Positions 10,968-21,126 of a stretch of 64,000 bases of DNA are shown here, piece after piece. Positions within the stretch are counted from its first letter, which is position 1; the number at the start of each line of letters is the position of its first letter. Made by a program: the position numbers and the translations under genes. Below the pieces are notes generated by a model. It was not told the origin of the DNA, ran no database searches, and saw only the letters and a list, made by a program, of their open reading frames with translations. The DNA is taken from the NCBI RefSeq assembly GCF_003852515.1, contig NZ_QAJK01000046.1, positions 77,534 through 141,533 on the forward strand, in the 5' to 3' direction. Source of the DNA: Variovorax sp. KBW07. Its GTDB lineage: Bacteria; Pseudomonadota; Gammaproteobacteria; Burkholderiales; Burkholderiaceae_C.

Positions 10968-12146
10968 ATGTCCCGCACGCTCCAGCTCGCCGAACAACTC
11001 ATCTCGCGCCCCTCCGTCACCCCCGACGATGCGGGCTGCCAACAGATCCTCGGCGAACGGCTGGCGCAACTGGGCTTCACGCTGGAAACCATCGAAAGCG
11101 GCCCGGCCGATTTTCGCGTGACCAACCTGTGGGCGGTGCGCCGTCCGGCCAACGCCACGGGCAGCAAGACGCTGGTGTTCGCCGGCCACACCGACGTGGT
11201 GCCCACCGGCCCGCTCGAGCAGTGGACCAGCCACCCGTTCACGCCCACGCACCGCGACGGCAAGCTCTACGGCCGCGGCGCCTGCGACATGAAGACCTCG
11301 GTGGCCGCCTTCGTGACCTCCATCGAGGAATTCCTGCAGGCCACGCCCGAACCCCGACTCACGCTGGCGCTGCTGCTCACCAGCGATGAAGAAGGCCCCG
11401 GCGTCGACGGCACCGTCATCGTGTGCAATGCGCTGGCCGCGCGCGGCGAGGTCATCGACTACTGCATCGTCGGCGAGCCCACCGCCGTGCAGCGCTGCGG
11501 CGACATGATCAAGAACGGCCGCCGCGGCACCATGAGCGGCAAGCTCACCGTGAAGGGCGTGCAGGGCCACATCGCCTACCCGCACCTGGCGAAGAACCCG
11601 GTGCATTCGGTGGCGCCCGCGCTGGCCGAACTGGTGGCCATCAACACGGCCGGCGGCTGGGACGCGGGCAACGCGTACTTCCAGCCGACCAGCTGGCAGA
11701 TCAGCAATTTCCATTCGGGCACCGGCGCCAGCAACGTGATTCCGGGCGATGCGGTCATCGACTTCAACTTCCGCTTCTCGACCGAGTCCACGCCCGAGTC
11801 GCTTCAGCAGCGCGTGCACGCCGTGCTCGACGCGCACGGCGTCGACTACACGCTGGCCTGGACCGTCGGCGGCCTGCCCTTTTTGACGACGCCCGGCGAA
11901 CTGGTGGTCGCGGTGCAAGGCGCCATCCGCGAAGAAACCGGCATCGAGACCGAGCTGTCGACCAGCGGCGGCACCAGCGACGCGCGCTTCATCGCCAAGA
12001 TCTGCAAGCAGGTGGTCGAACTGGGCCCGGTCAACGCCAGCATCCACAAGATCGACGAGCACATCGACGTGGCCGAGATCGAGACGCTGAAGAACATCTA
12101 CGTGCGCACGCTGGAGCGGCTCGACATGCTGCTCGGCAAGGCATGA
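10968..12146 (+). CDS. dapE: Succinyl-diaminopimelate desuccinylase
   Basis: 392 residues, M20 family di-zinc hydrolase. It removes succinate from N-succinyl-LL-diaminopimelate, giving LL-DAP for lysine and peptidoglycan. Zinc-site motifs in order: [12 protein letters not shown] (His), [11 protein letters not shown] (bridging Asp), [13 protein letters not shown] (Glu pair), YCIVGEPTA (Asp/Glu site), and a C-terminal His in [13 protein letters not shown]. The dimerisation domain lies in the middle ([15 protein letters not shown]). ATG 10968 is 25 bp after pilU, so pilU and dapE are probably on one transcript. Confidence 0.95.
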   Translation: MSRTLQLAEQLISRPSVTPDDAGCQQILGERLAQLGFTLETIESGPADFRVTNLWAVRRPANATGSKTLVFAGHTDVVPTGPLEQWTSHPFTPTHRDGKLYGRGACDMKTSVAAFVTSIEEFLQATPEPRLTLALLLTSDEEGPGVDGTVIVCNALAARGEVIDYCIVGEPTAVQRCGDMIKNGRRGTMSGKLTVKGVQGHIAYPHLAKNPVHSVAPALAELVAINTAGGWDAGNAYFQPTSWQISNFHSGTGASNVIPGDAVIDFNFRFSTESTPESLQQRVHAVLDAHGVDYTLAWTVGGLPFLTTPGELVVAVQGAIREETGIETELSTSGGTSDARFIAKICKQVVELGPVNASIHKIDEHIDVAEIETLKNIYVRTLERLDMLLGKA

Positions 12147-12160
12147 AGCGCTTGTCTTTC

Positions 12161-12258
12161 TCCCTCCCCTCGCCGGGGAGGGCCGGGGTGGGGGCAAGCG
12201 GCGCATCCATCGAGCGCTCTGCCCGCCCCCATCCCAACCTTTCCCCGGGAGGGGAAGG
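12161..12258. repeat. REP-like inverted doublet between dapE and prmB
   Basis: Two related copies of a G/C-rich element face each other. Copy one runs 12161-12196 (core CCCCTCGCCGGGGAGGG, then CCGGGGTGGGGGC). Copy two runs 12224-12258 in the opposite orientation (GCCCCCATCCCAACC, then TTTCCCCGGGAGGGG). Each can form its own hairpin, and the two can pair with each other across about 27 bp. This matches the architecture of bacterial REP doublets, and similar CCCTC/GGGGTG elements are dispersed in many Burkholderiales genomes (general knowledge, not checked here). Confidence 0.7.
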
Positions 12259-12267
12259 CGCAAATCC

Positions 12268-13146
12268 ATGAACACCGTCATTCAACTCATCGAAGCCGGC
12301 GCCCAGCGCCTGACCGACGCCGGCGTGGCGTTCGGCCACGGCACCGCCAACGCCTTCGACGAGGCCGCCTGGCTGGTGCTGTGGCGCCTGAAGCTGCCGC
12401 TGGACGACATCGACGCGGTGGCCGACCGCGCCGTCTCGCCGGCGGATGCCGACAAGGTGGCCGCGCTGTTCGACGAACGCATCGCCACCCGTAAGCCTTC
12501 TGCCTACCTCACGAAAGAGGCCTGGCTGCAAGGCGTGCCCTTCTACGTGGACGAACGCGCCATCGTGCCGCGCAGCTTCATTGCCGAGCTGATTGCCGAT
12601 GGCAGCATCGACTACTGGCTCGGCCCGCACACGCAGCGCGTGCTCGACCTGTGCACCGGCAACGGCAGCCTGGCCGTCATTGCGGCCCTGACCTACCCGG
12701 ACGTGACGGTGGAGGCCGCCGACCTGTCGGTCGAGGCGCTTGAAGTGGCCGCCATCAACGTCACGCGGCACGAACTCGATGCGCGCGTGAAGCTGGTCGA
12801 GTCCGATGGCCTGGACAAGCTGGCTGGCCCCTACGACCTGGTGCTGTGCAACCCGCCCTACGTGAACAGCGCGAGCATGGCCGCCCTGCCCGCCGAATAC
12901 CGGGCCGAGCCCGAGCTGGCGCTGGCCGGCGGCACCGACGGCATGGATTTCGTGCGCCAGCTGTTTGCCGATGCGCCTTCGCGCATGAGCGAGCAGGCGG
13001 TGCTGGTGCTGGAAATCGGCAACGAGCGCGACTACTTCGAGGCCGCGTTCCCGCAGCTGGAAGTGGTGTGGCTCGAAACCTCTGCCGGCGAAGACCAGGT
13101 GCTGCTCGTGACCCGCGCAGCCCTTGCGTCGCTCACCCCGCCATGA
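12268..13146 (+). CDS. prmB: Ribosomal protein L3 N5-glutamine methyltransferase
   Basis: 292 residues. SAM-dependent enzyme that methylates a glutamine of 50S protein L3, involved in ribosome assembly. An N-terminal helical domain is followed by a class I methyltransferase fold. Motif I is VLDLCTGNGSLAVIAAL, the acidic residue after strand 2 is in VEAADLS, and the catalytic glutamine-binding motif is NPPYVNSASM. PrmB is distinguished from PrmC by its N-terminal region and by WLQGVPFYVDERAIVPRSFI. ATG 12268 lies just after the REP-like doublet. Confidence 0.9.
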   Translation: MNTVIQLIEAGAQRLTDAGVAFGHGTANAFDEAAWLVLWRLKLPLDDIDAVADRAVSPADADKVAALFDERIATRKPSAYLTKEAWLQGVPFYVDERAIVPRSFIAELIADGSIDYWLGPHTQRVLDLCTGNGSLAVIAALTYPDVTVEAADLSVEALEVAAINVTRHELDARVKLVESDGLDKLAGPYDLVLCNPPYVNSASMAALPAEYRAEPELALAGGTDGMDFVRQLFADAPSRMSEQAVLVLEIGNERDYFEAAFPQLEVVWLETSAGEDQVLLVTRAALASLTPP

Positions 13147-13316
13147 CGGTGGTTGCCGGTGCCGGCGTGCGTTAGCTGCGCCCGCCCAAGCCCCTTTCCG
13201 CCGCGTTCTCGCAGCCCCGGCTGCAGTCCCCCTTCATCGGGTGGTGTCTCCCTTTGCCCCTTCGCGCCAGGCCGCCAAGGGCTGGACGGGATAATCGCCC
13301 CTACGGTTCCTATTTC

Positions 13317-15338
<2,022 letters not shown>

Positions 15339-15385
15339 CGCGGCCGCCCCCAGCGCCGCAGCAACCCGCCAAAGGACCCCGCCGC

Positions 15386-15889
15386 ATGCCATCTGCCATC
15401 GACCTCGCCAACGGCGACGAAAAGCTGATCGCGGCGGTCCATCGGGCCCGTCGCCTGATCGGCCGCAAGGCCCTCATGGCGGCCGCGGCCAGCGCGATAC
15501 CGCTGCCCGGCATCGACTGGGCGGCCGACGCGGCGCTGCTCTCGCGGCTGGTGCCGCAGATCAGCGCCGAGTTCGGCCTGTCGGTCACCCAGGTCGAAAA
15601 GCTCGCGCCGCACCAGCGCGAGCGCATCCAGAAGGCCGCCACCACCGTCGGCGCTCTGCTGGTCGGGCGGCTCGTCACGCGCGACCTGCTGATCCGGCTG
15701 GCCCGCCACGCCGGCGTGCGCCTCACCGCCAAGCAGGCCACCAAATACGTGCCGATTGCCGGGCAACTGGTGTCCGCCGCGCTCGGCTACGCGGCCCTGC
15801 GCGCGCTGGGCGAGCAGCACATCAAGGACTGCGTGCGCGTCAGCGCCACTCTCGCTCTCGCGCCGCCCGGAGCGCACGCGAGCGCCTGA
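15386..15889 (+). CDS. Small hydrophobic conserved protein, DUF697-like
   Basis: 167 residues, function unknown. The N-terminal segment contains ALMAAAASAIPLPGIDWAAD, then LLSRLVPQISAEFGLSVTQ. This Pro-Gly hydrophobic turn followed by L-V-P-Q-I and a glycine-rich C-terminal helix (VPIAGQLVSAALGYAALRAL) resembles the DUF697/YcjF-like group of membrane-associated proteins. That assignment is by eye only. ATG 15386 lies 47 bp after the ABC-F gene on the same strand. The last 50 nt overlap the end of a convergent small membrane protein gene. Confidence 0.65.
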   Translation: MPSAIDLANGDEKLIAAVHRARRLIGRKALMAAAASAIPLPGIDWAADAALLSRLVPQISAEFGLSVTQVEKLAPHQRERIQKAATTVGALLVGRLVTRDLLIRLARHAGVRLTAKQATKYVPIAGQLVSAALGYAALRALGEQHIKDCVRVSATLALAPPGAHASA

Positions 15890-16076
15890 GCGACTCGCTG
15901 TCGCACAGCACCATTCCAGCGGCCAGCGCGCCGGCCAGCCCGAAGGCGCCACCGCCCACGATGCCCGGGCTTGCCGCCAGAAACCCGTAGATCAGCGCCG
16001 CGAAAGACAGCAACGCCAGCAGCACGCACAGCGCGCGGTCGAGCCACAGGCCCGACGGAGACGGGCGGCGCCGCAC
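15840..16076 (-). CDS. Small two-helix membrane protein
   Basis: 78 residues starting at GTG 16076, which directly abuts the stop codon of the XRE gene upstream (TGA then GTG), as expected for a co-translated pair. Two hydrophobic helices are visible: CVLLALLSFAALIYGFLAA and VGGGAFGLAGALAAGMVLC. The ends are basic (MRRRPS and RAAREREWR). I recognise no family. The 3' end overlaps the convergent DUF697-like gene by 50 nt, so one of the two ends may be wrong. Confidence 0.5.
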   Translation of the reverse strand: MRRRPSPSGLWLDRALCVLLALLSFAALIYGFLAASPGIVGGGAFGLAGALAAGMVLCDSESLRRSRALRAAREREWR

Positions 16077-16322
16077 TCAGTCATTGTTGAGGCGGGGCCA
16101 GATGCCGGGAGGACGCAGCGCAGGCCCGGGCCCGACCGTCTGCTCCTTCAGCCCTTGCTCGTAGGCGTTCAGCAGCGCAAGGTAGTGGCGCGACATGACG
16201 TCGCTGACCCGACCCAATCCGATCTTGCTCACCGTGGGCTGCGAAATCCCGGTGCGCTCCTGAATCTGCTTCTGCGTGAGCCCCATGGCCCTCAACGCCA
16301 GCACCAACTCGCGTGGCTTCAT
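16077..16322 (-). CDS. Small XRE-type helix-turn-helix protein (Cro-like position)
   Basis: 81 residues. An HTH covers most of the protein: ELVLALRAMGLTQKQIQERT, then GISQPTVSKI as the recognition helix. Such small XRE proteins are typical Cro-like or anti-repressor partners in phage switches. It is transcribed divergently from the S24 repressor gene at 16392, sharing a 69-bp intergenic region with a 21-bp direct repeat. The C-terminal tail (PGPALRPPGIWPRLNND) is Pro-rich and not part of the HTH. Confidence 0.75.
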   Translation of the reverse strand: MKPRELVLALRAMGLTQKQIQERTGISQPTVSKIGLGRVSDVMSRHYLALLNAYEQGLKEQTVGPGPALRPPGIWPRLNND

Positions 16323-16341
16323 GGCAAATACTCCCTTTTTT

Positions 16342-16380
16342 ATATTCGCTAGTCTAAGGGTAATATTCGCGTAGGCTTAA
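16342..16380. promoter_or_regulatory. 21-bp-spaced direct repeat, candidate operator of the XRE/S24 switch
   Basis: Two copies of an 18-nt sequence occur 21 bp apart in the only intergenic space between the divergent repressor genes: ATATTCGCTAGTCTAAGG (16342-16359) and ATATTCGCGTAGGCTTAA (16363-16380). The spacing of two helical turns places both on one DNA face, as usual for tandem repressor sites. The stretch is notably AT-rich compared with its surroundings and must also carry both promoters. Confidence 0.6.
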
Positions 16381-16391
16381 ATCGCCCTCCT

Positions 16392-17105
16392 ATGGAGACT
16401 ATTGCCGCCCGCGCCAAAGCCGCACGCAAACACGCCAAGCTGACCCAGCGTCAGGCCGAGGCGGCGTCCGGCGTCAAGCAGTCCAGCATTTCGAAGATCG
16501 AGCGCGGCGACACCAGCCGGACCATGAGCCTGCTGGCCCTGGCCCGCGTCTACCGCGCCGACCCCAACTGGCTCGACACCGGCGACGGCCCGGCCCCCTG
16601 GGACCCGGTGCAGATCCGCTCGGCGCGCGACAACGCCAACGAGCCGCACGGCGTCTACCGCGTTGCGCACATCCCGCCGGAAACGCCCCGCTTCACGCCT
16701 GGCACGCCCGACACCCTGCCGCTCATTTCGTGGCAGCAGGCGGCCAACTGGGAAAAGGCCGGCAAGCAGTTTGCCGACGCCGAGCGATGGATTCCCTGCA
16801 TTGCCCACCACAGCCGCGAGAGCTTTGCGCTGCGCGTGCGCGGCGACAGCATGACCTCGCCCAGCGGGCAACTGAAAAGCTACCGCGCCGATTCGATCAT
16901 CTTCGTGGACACGCAGCTCAAGACGCCCGAAGACGGTGAGCGCGTCATTGCGCGGCTCGAAGAAGGCGACGAGATCACCTTCAAGGTCTACAAGGAAGAC
17001 GACGGCCGCCGCTGGCTGCTGCCGCTGAACCCGAAGCACGAGCCGATACGCACGGCCTTCACCGTGCTCGGCACCGTCGTCGGCAAGTGGGAAGACGAAG
17101 ACTGA
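16392..17105 (+). CDS. XRE-family repressor with S24 (LexA/CI-like) peptidase domain
   Basis: 237 residues. N-terminal HTH (about 5-60): RAKAARKHAKLTQRQAEAA and GVKQSSISKIERGD. C-terminal S24 peptidase fold with catalytic Ser153 in LRVRGDSMTSP and Lys198 in EITFKVY, the dyad used for self-cleavage by LexA and phage CI repressors. The spacing of 45 residues is close to lambda CI (43). The nearest Ala-Gly is at 123-124, but its distance to Ser153 (about 29) is shorter than in LexA or CI, so RecA-induced cleavage is not assured. No other phage gene is visible nearby, suggesting a prophage remnant or a domesticated regulator. Confidence 0.85.
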   Translation: METIAARAKAARKHAKLTQRQAEAASGVKQSSISKIERGDTSRTMSLLALARVYRADPNWLDTGDGPAPWDPVQIRSARDNANEPHGVYRVAHIPPETPRFTPGTPDTLPLISWQQAANWEKAGKQFADAERWIPCIAHHSRESFALRVRGDSMTSPSGQLKSYRADSIIFVDTQLKTPEDGERVIARLEEGDEITFKVYKEDDGRRWLLPLNPKHEPIRTAFTVLGTVVGKWEDED

Positions 17106-17232
17106 ACCGCGGCCGGAAATCTTGAACCGGGCGATGCGAGGTCAGGTTGCGCACAGGTTCACGAGAGATAGTCATGGCTCTCCCTGTGGCCTGCATTCCT
17201 CTGATCCTCCCTCCTCCAGCAGGTCACCTTCC

Positions 17233-17260
17233 AGCCCGCCCCGTGCGGGCTGTTTTTTTT
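17233..17260 (+). terminator. Rho-independent terminator downstream of the S24 repressor
   Basis: Stem AGCCCGC (17233-17239) and GCGGGCT (17246-17252) with a short loop CCCGTG, followed by G and a run of eight T. It lies about 130 bp after the repressor stop codon on the plus strand. The intervening sequence holds no clear gene. Confidence 0.8.
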
Positions 17261-17309
17261 AGCTTGTTGCTCGCCCCCAGGCTTCGCGCACTTCGTGTCG
17301 CTTCTCCAA

Positions 17310-17361
17310 CCCCCTACCGGGGGCAACACCTTAGGCCCGGCAAAGCCGGTTCCTCGGTGTT
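17310..17361. repeat. Compound hairpin, REP-like element
   Basis: Several nested inverted repeats occur in tandem: CCCCC-TACC-GGGGG (17310-17323), then CCGGC-AAA-GCCGG (17337-17349) enclosed by AACACC (17325-17330) and GGTGTT (17356-17361). There is no T-run on either strand, so it is not a standard terminator. It sits between the convergent ends of the S24 repressor and fasciclin genes. Similar GC-rich elements are common at gene ends in this family of bacteria (from memory). Confidence 0.5.
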
Positions 17362-17388
17362 CCACGAACGAGCCGAAGCCCGTCCCGC

Positions 17389-17949
17389 TTACTTGGGCAG
17401 CAGGACCTTGTCGACCACGTGGATCACGCCGTTCGACTGGTAGACGTTGGCAATGGTCACTGTCGCGGTGCCGCCCTTTTCGTCGGTCAGCGTGATCTTG
17501 CCGCCCTTCTCCTTGGCAACCAGCACGCCGCCGGCCACGGTCTTCAGGTCGGCCGAGCCCTTGCCTGCCTTGATCTCTTTCTTCAGCGCAGCCGCATCGA
17601 GCTTGCCGGCCACCACGTGGTACGTCAGCACGCCGGTCAGCGCATCCTTGCTCTCGGGCTTGAGCAGCGTGTCGACGGTGCCGGCGGGCAGCGCGGCAAA
17701 GGCGGCATTGGTCGGCGCGAACACCGTGAACGGACCCGGGCCCTTCAGCGTATCGACCAGGCCCGCGGCCTTGACTGCCGCCACCAGCGTGGTGTGGTCC
17801 TTGGAGTTGACGGCGTTGTCGATGATGTCCTTGGTCGGCAGCATCGGCGCGCCGCCCACCATGACGGAAGCGGCCATGGCCGAGACGGCCCCGGCGGAAA
17901 TCGCGATGGCCAGCGTGACGGAGGCGAGGCGGTGGAATCTGCTTTGCAT
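17389..17949 (-). CDS. Exported fasciclin (FAS1) domain protein
   Basis: 186 residues. An N-terminal signal peptide (MQSRFHRLASVTLAIAISAG, then AVSAMAA) is followed by one FAS1 domain of about 130 residues. FAS1 hallmarks: the H1 box GPFTVFAPTNAAFAALP, the central YHVV (LTYHVVAGKLDA) and the H2-like end NGVIHVVDKVLLP. Bacterial FAS1 proteins are secreted or surface proteins implicated in adhesion. ATG 17949 is preceded by AGGAG at a normal distance, and the frame upstream of it is not used. It is convergent with the repressor gene and divergent from the efflux operon. Confidence 0.9.
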   Translation of the reverse strand: MQSRFHRLASVTLAIAISAGAVSAMAASVMVGGAPMLPTKDIIDNAVNSKDHTTLVAAVKAAGLVDTLKGPGPFTVFAPTNAAFAALPAGTVDTLLKPESKDALTGVLTYHVVAGKLDAAALKKEIKAGKGSADLKTVAGGVLVAKEKGGKITLTDEKGGTATVTIANVYQSNGVIHVVDKVLLPK

Positions 17950-18205
17950 GATGGAGAGGCTCCTGTGTGGTTGGACCGCCGTGAAATCGCGGCGGCTGTC
18001 ATCCATACGGGGCTGCGCGCACAACAGATTCGATCCGGCGAAAAAGAAAAGCAGAGTTCGGGGTGCCGCACTTCACGCCGCGCCCCTGCTTTTCGCGCCG
18101 TGTAGTACCAATTTCGTCGCACCGGGATTGCGTTGAAACGGGCAGGCTGCGACATTTCAGGAAAGTCAGGTGCCCCGGCCTTTCCGGGTGTACAAACGCT
18201 CCCCC

Positions 18206-19816
18206 ATGCCAAATCAAGAAAACAATGCGTTGGAGGATCACCCCGGTTCACTGCGTGCGGTTCCCGCGCGCCGCCGGCTGGGGTGGCCTGCCCAAGGTGC
18301 CGTGCTTGGCGCCGCCCTGCTCCTGAGCGCCTGTGCGGTCGGCCCCGACTTCAAGACGCCCGGCCTGCCCGCCGCCGCCCAGGGCGCCAGCTACACGCCC
18401 GACACGCCCGCTCCCATGCCCGCGCGCACCGCGCAGGCCAACGTGCCGGGCGGCCAGTCGCAAGAGCTGCTGGCGGGCCGCGACATTCCCGCGCAGTGGT
18501 GGGAAGTGTTTCGCTCCGAGCCGCTCGACCAGCTGGTGCGCGCCTCGCTTGCGCAGAGCCCCACGCTCGCTTCGGCCCAGGCCGCACTGCGCGAGGCCGA
18601 GGCCAGCTACGAAGCCACGTCGGGCAACCTGCTGTGGCCGAAGGTCGATGCCCAGCTCGGCGTGCAACGGCAACGCGCCTCCGAAATCACCACCAAGACG
18701 GCGGGCGGACAACTGCTCACGCTGTACAACGCATCGGTCAACGTCAGCTACAACCCCGACGTGTTCGGCGGCACGCGCCGCCAGCTCGAAGGCGCGCAGG
18801 CGGCGGTCGACACGCAGCGCTACCAGCTCGAAGCCGTTTACCTCACGCTCACCGGCAACCTCGTGACCACGGCCATCCGCGAAGCCTCGCTGCGCGCGCA
18901 ACTGCAGGCCGTGCGCGAAGTGCTGCAGGCGCAGCGCGAGCAACTGGGCGTGATCGAAAAGCAGTTCGACACCGGCGCCATTCCGAAGTCGATCGTGCTG
19001 CAGCAGCGCACGCAGGTCGCGCAGACCCTGGCCACGCTGCCGCCCATCGAGAAGGCACTGGCGCAAACAAGGCACCAGCTCGCGGTGTTCGCGGGCCGGC
19101 TGCCGTCCGAAGCGGGCCTGCCCGAATTCGAACTGGCCAGCCTCACGCTGCCGCAGGCGTTGCCGCTCTCGCTGCCTTCCGAACTGGCCCGCCAGCGGCC
19201 CGACGTGCGCGCCAGCGAAGCGCAGCTGCACCAGGCCAGCGCGGCCATCGGCGTGGCCACCGCCAACCTCTATCCGCAGTTCCAGCTGACCGCCAGCTAC
19301 GGCAACAACTCCCTGCGCGCGCGTGACCTGTTCACCGGCCCCACCACCCTGTGGAGCGTGGGCGCCGGGCTGGCACAGCCGCTGTTCCACGGCGGCGCGC
19401 TGCGGGCGCAGCAACGCGCCGCGGTCGCGGCCTACGACGCGGCCGCTGCGCAATACCGCAGCACCGTGCTCGGCGCCTTCCAGAACGTGGCCGACGCCCT
19501 GCGCGCGCTCGAGTCCGACGCCACCGCGCTGCAGAACCAGGCCAATGCCGAAGTGCTGGCCCGGCAGTCGCTCGACCTGACCACGGCGCAGTTCCGTGCC
19601 GGTGCCGTGAGCTACGTGACGCTGCTCACGGCGCAACAGGCCTGGCTGCAGACGCACACCGCGCTGGTTCAGGCCCAGGCCGCGCGCTATGCCGACACGG
19701 CCGCGCTGTTCCAGGCGCTGGGTGGCGGCTGGTGGAACCGCGGCGAACTGGCCAACGCGGTGATCGCTCCCGCGGCCGAAGCCCCCGCTTCCGCAGGCGC
19801 GCCGGCGCGCAACTGA
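18206..19816 (+). CDS. RND efflux outer-membrane lipoprotein (NodT/OprM family)
   Basis: 536 residues. Outer-membrane channel of a tripartite efflux pump. The lipoprotein signal has lipobox LLSAC with the modified Cys at residue 43 (SACAVGPDFKTP is the classic NodT-type mature N-terminus). It contains the two OEP repeat halves: TLASAQAALREAEASYEATS and the second around SEAQLHQASAAIGVATANLY with the typical YPQFQLTASYG. The frame extends to GTG 18170, but ATG 18206 gives a normal lipoprotein signal. It is the first gene of the operon, followed by the adaptor and pump. An unusual point is that the outer-membrane gene precedes the adaptor. Confidence 0.92.
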   Translation: MPNQENNALEDHPGSLRAVPARRRLGWPAQGAVLGAALLLSACAVGPDFKTPGLPAAAQGASYTPDTPAPMPARTAQANVPGGQSQELLAGRDIPAQWWEVFRSEPLDQLVRASLAQSPTLASAQAALREAEASYEATSGNLLWPKVDAQLGVQRQRASEITTKTAGGQLLTLYNASVNVSYNPDVFGGTRRQLEGAQAAVDTQRYQLEAVYLTLTGNLVTTAIREASLRAQLQAVREVLQAQREQLGVIEKQFDTGAIPKSIVLQQRTQVAQTLATLPPIEKALAQTRHQLAVFAGRLPSEAGLPEFELASLTLPQALPLSLPSELARQRPDVRASEAQLHQASAAIGVATANLYPQFQLTASYGNNSLRARDLFTGPTTLWSVGAGLAQPLFHGGALRAQQRAAVAAYDAAAAQYRSTVLGAFQNVADALRALESDATALQNQANAEVLARQSLDLTTAQFRAGAVSYVTLLTAQQAWLQTHTALVQAQAARYADTAALFQALGGGWWNRGELANAVIAPAAEAPASAGAPARN

Positions 19817-19895
19817 ACGTCTCCCCGCGCCGGCACCACACCGCCCTGCCGACGCACCCCACCCCTTCATCCATAACTCGAAGAGAAGCCTACCC

Positions 19896-21116
19896 ATGAC
19901 CCGGAGAATGATCATCATGATCGGCTGCGTGCTGCTGCTGGTCGCCGCGCTGGCGCTTGGCAAGTTCCTGCAGATCCGCGCGTTGATTGCCGCCGTGCCC
20001 AAGCCCGCCCCGCAGACCGTGTCGACGGTCGAAGTGCAGAAGCTGCAGTGGCAGTCGCAGTTCGCCGCGGTCGGCACGCTGAACCCCGTGCGCGGCGCCG
20101 ACCTGGCCACCGAAGTGGCCGGGCTGGTGCGCAAGGTGCACTTCAAGTCCGGGCAGGACGTGAAGGCCGGCGCGCTGCTGGTCGAGCTGAACGCCGACTC
20201 GGACATCGCCCTGCTGCATGCGGCCGAAGCCGCCGCCGCGCAGGCCGCCACTGTGCTCAAGCGCGACCAGGCGCAGCTGGCGGTGCAGGCCGTGAGCCAG
20301 GCGCAGATCGACGCCGACGTGAACGACCTGAAGGCCAAGCGCGCGCAGGTCGAGCAGCAGGCCGCGGTGGTGGCCAAGAAGTCGATCCGCGCGCCCTTCT
20401 CGGGCCGCCTCGGCATCACGGCGCTGAATCCGGGCCAGTACGTGAACGCCGGCGACAAGCTGGTCACGCTGCAGACGCTCGACCCGATCTATGCCGACTT
20501 CACGCTGCCGCAGCAGCAGCTGTCGGGCCTGGAGGTCGGCCAGGTGGTGAACCTTGCCGTCGACACTTTTCCTGGCCAGGCCTTCACCGGCAAGATCAAC
20601 GCGATCAGCCCGAAGGTCGATGCGGCCACGCGCAACGTGCAGGTCGAGGCGACCATTTCCAACCCCAAGCAGCAACTGCTGCCGGGCATGTTCGCCACGG
20701 TGAAGATCGACATCGGCGGCGCGCAGGAGCAACTGACCTTGCCCTCGACCGCCGTCACCTACAACCCATATGGCTCGACGGTGTTCGTTGTGAAGACGGC
20801 CGATGCGTTCAAGGCCGCCACCGCGCCTGCAGCCACAGGTGCGGCCGGTGCGGCAGGTGCTCCCGCCAAGGCCGGCGCACCGGCCGCCCCCGCGGCCCCG
20901 GCCAATGCGCCGAGCGGACAGCAACTCGTCGCGCAGCAGATCTTCATCGAGACCGGCCCCACGCGCGGCGACCAGATTGCCATCGTCAAGGGCCTGGAAG
21001 CCGGCCAGGTGGTGGTGAGCAGCGGGCAGAACAAGCTGAAGAACGGCACGCCGGTCACGGTCGACAACACCGTGCAGCCGGCCAACAGCCCGAACCCGAC
21101 GCCGCAGGAAAAGTGA
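19896..21116 (+). CDS. RND efflux periplasmic adaptor (membrane fusion protein)
   Basis: 406 residues. HlyD/AcrA-type adaptor bridging pump and outer-membrane channel. It has an uncleaved N-terminal anchor (MIIMIGCVLLLVAALALGK), a lipoyl domain split around an alpha-hairpin (GADLATEVAGLVRKVHF ... KSIRAPFSGRLGI), a beta-barrel (DPIYADFTLPQQQLSGLE) and a membrane-proximal domain. A low-complexity Ala/Gly/Pro stretch at about residues 307-345 interrupts the membrane-proximal region and is not usual in the family. ATG 19896 was chosen as the start, and the pump gene follows 10 bp after the stop. Confidence 0.92.
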   Translation: MTRRMIIMIGCVLLLVAALALGKFLQIRALIAAVPKPAPQTVSTVEVQKLQWQSQFAAVGTLNPVRGADLATEVAGLVRKVHFKSGQDVKAGALLVELNADSDIALLHAAEAAAAQAATVLKRDQAQLAVQAVSQAQIDADVNDLKAKRAQVEQQAAVVAKKSIRAPFSGRLGITALNPGQYVNAGDKLVTLQTLDPIYADFTLPQQQLSGLEVGQVVNLAVDTFPGQAFTGKINAISPKVDAATRNVQVEATISNPKQQLLPGMFATVKIDIGGAQEQLTLPSTAVTYNPYGSTVFVVKTADAFKAATAPAATGAAGAAGAPAKAGAPAAPAAPANAPSGQQLVAQQIFIETGPTRGDQIAIVKGLEAGQVVVSSGQNKLKNGTPVTVDNTVQPANSPNPTPQEK

Positions 21117-21126
21117 GGCCCACCGC

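Noticed and set aside
17147-17443. Small plus-strand frame between the repressor and fasciclin genes
   Set aside because: It runs through a terminator and a compound hairpin and has no conserved features.
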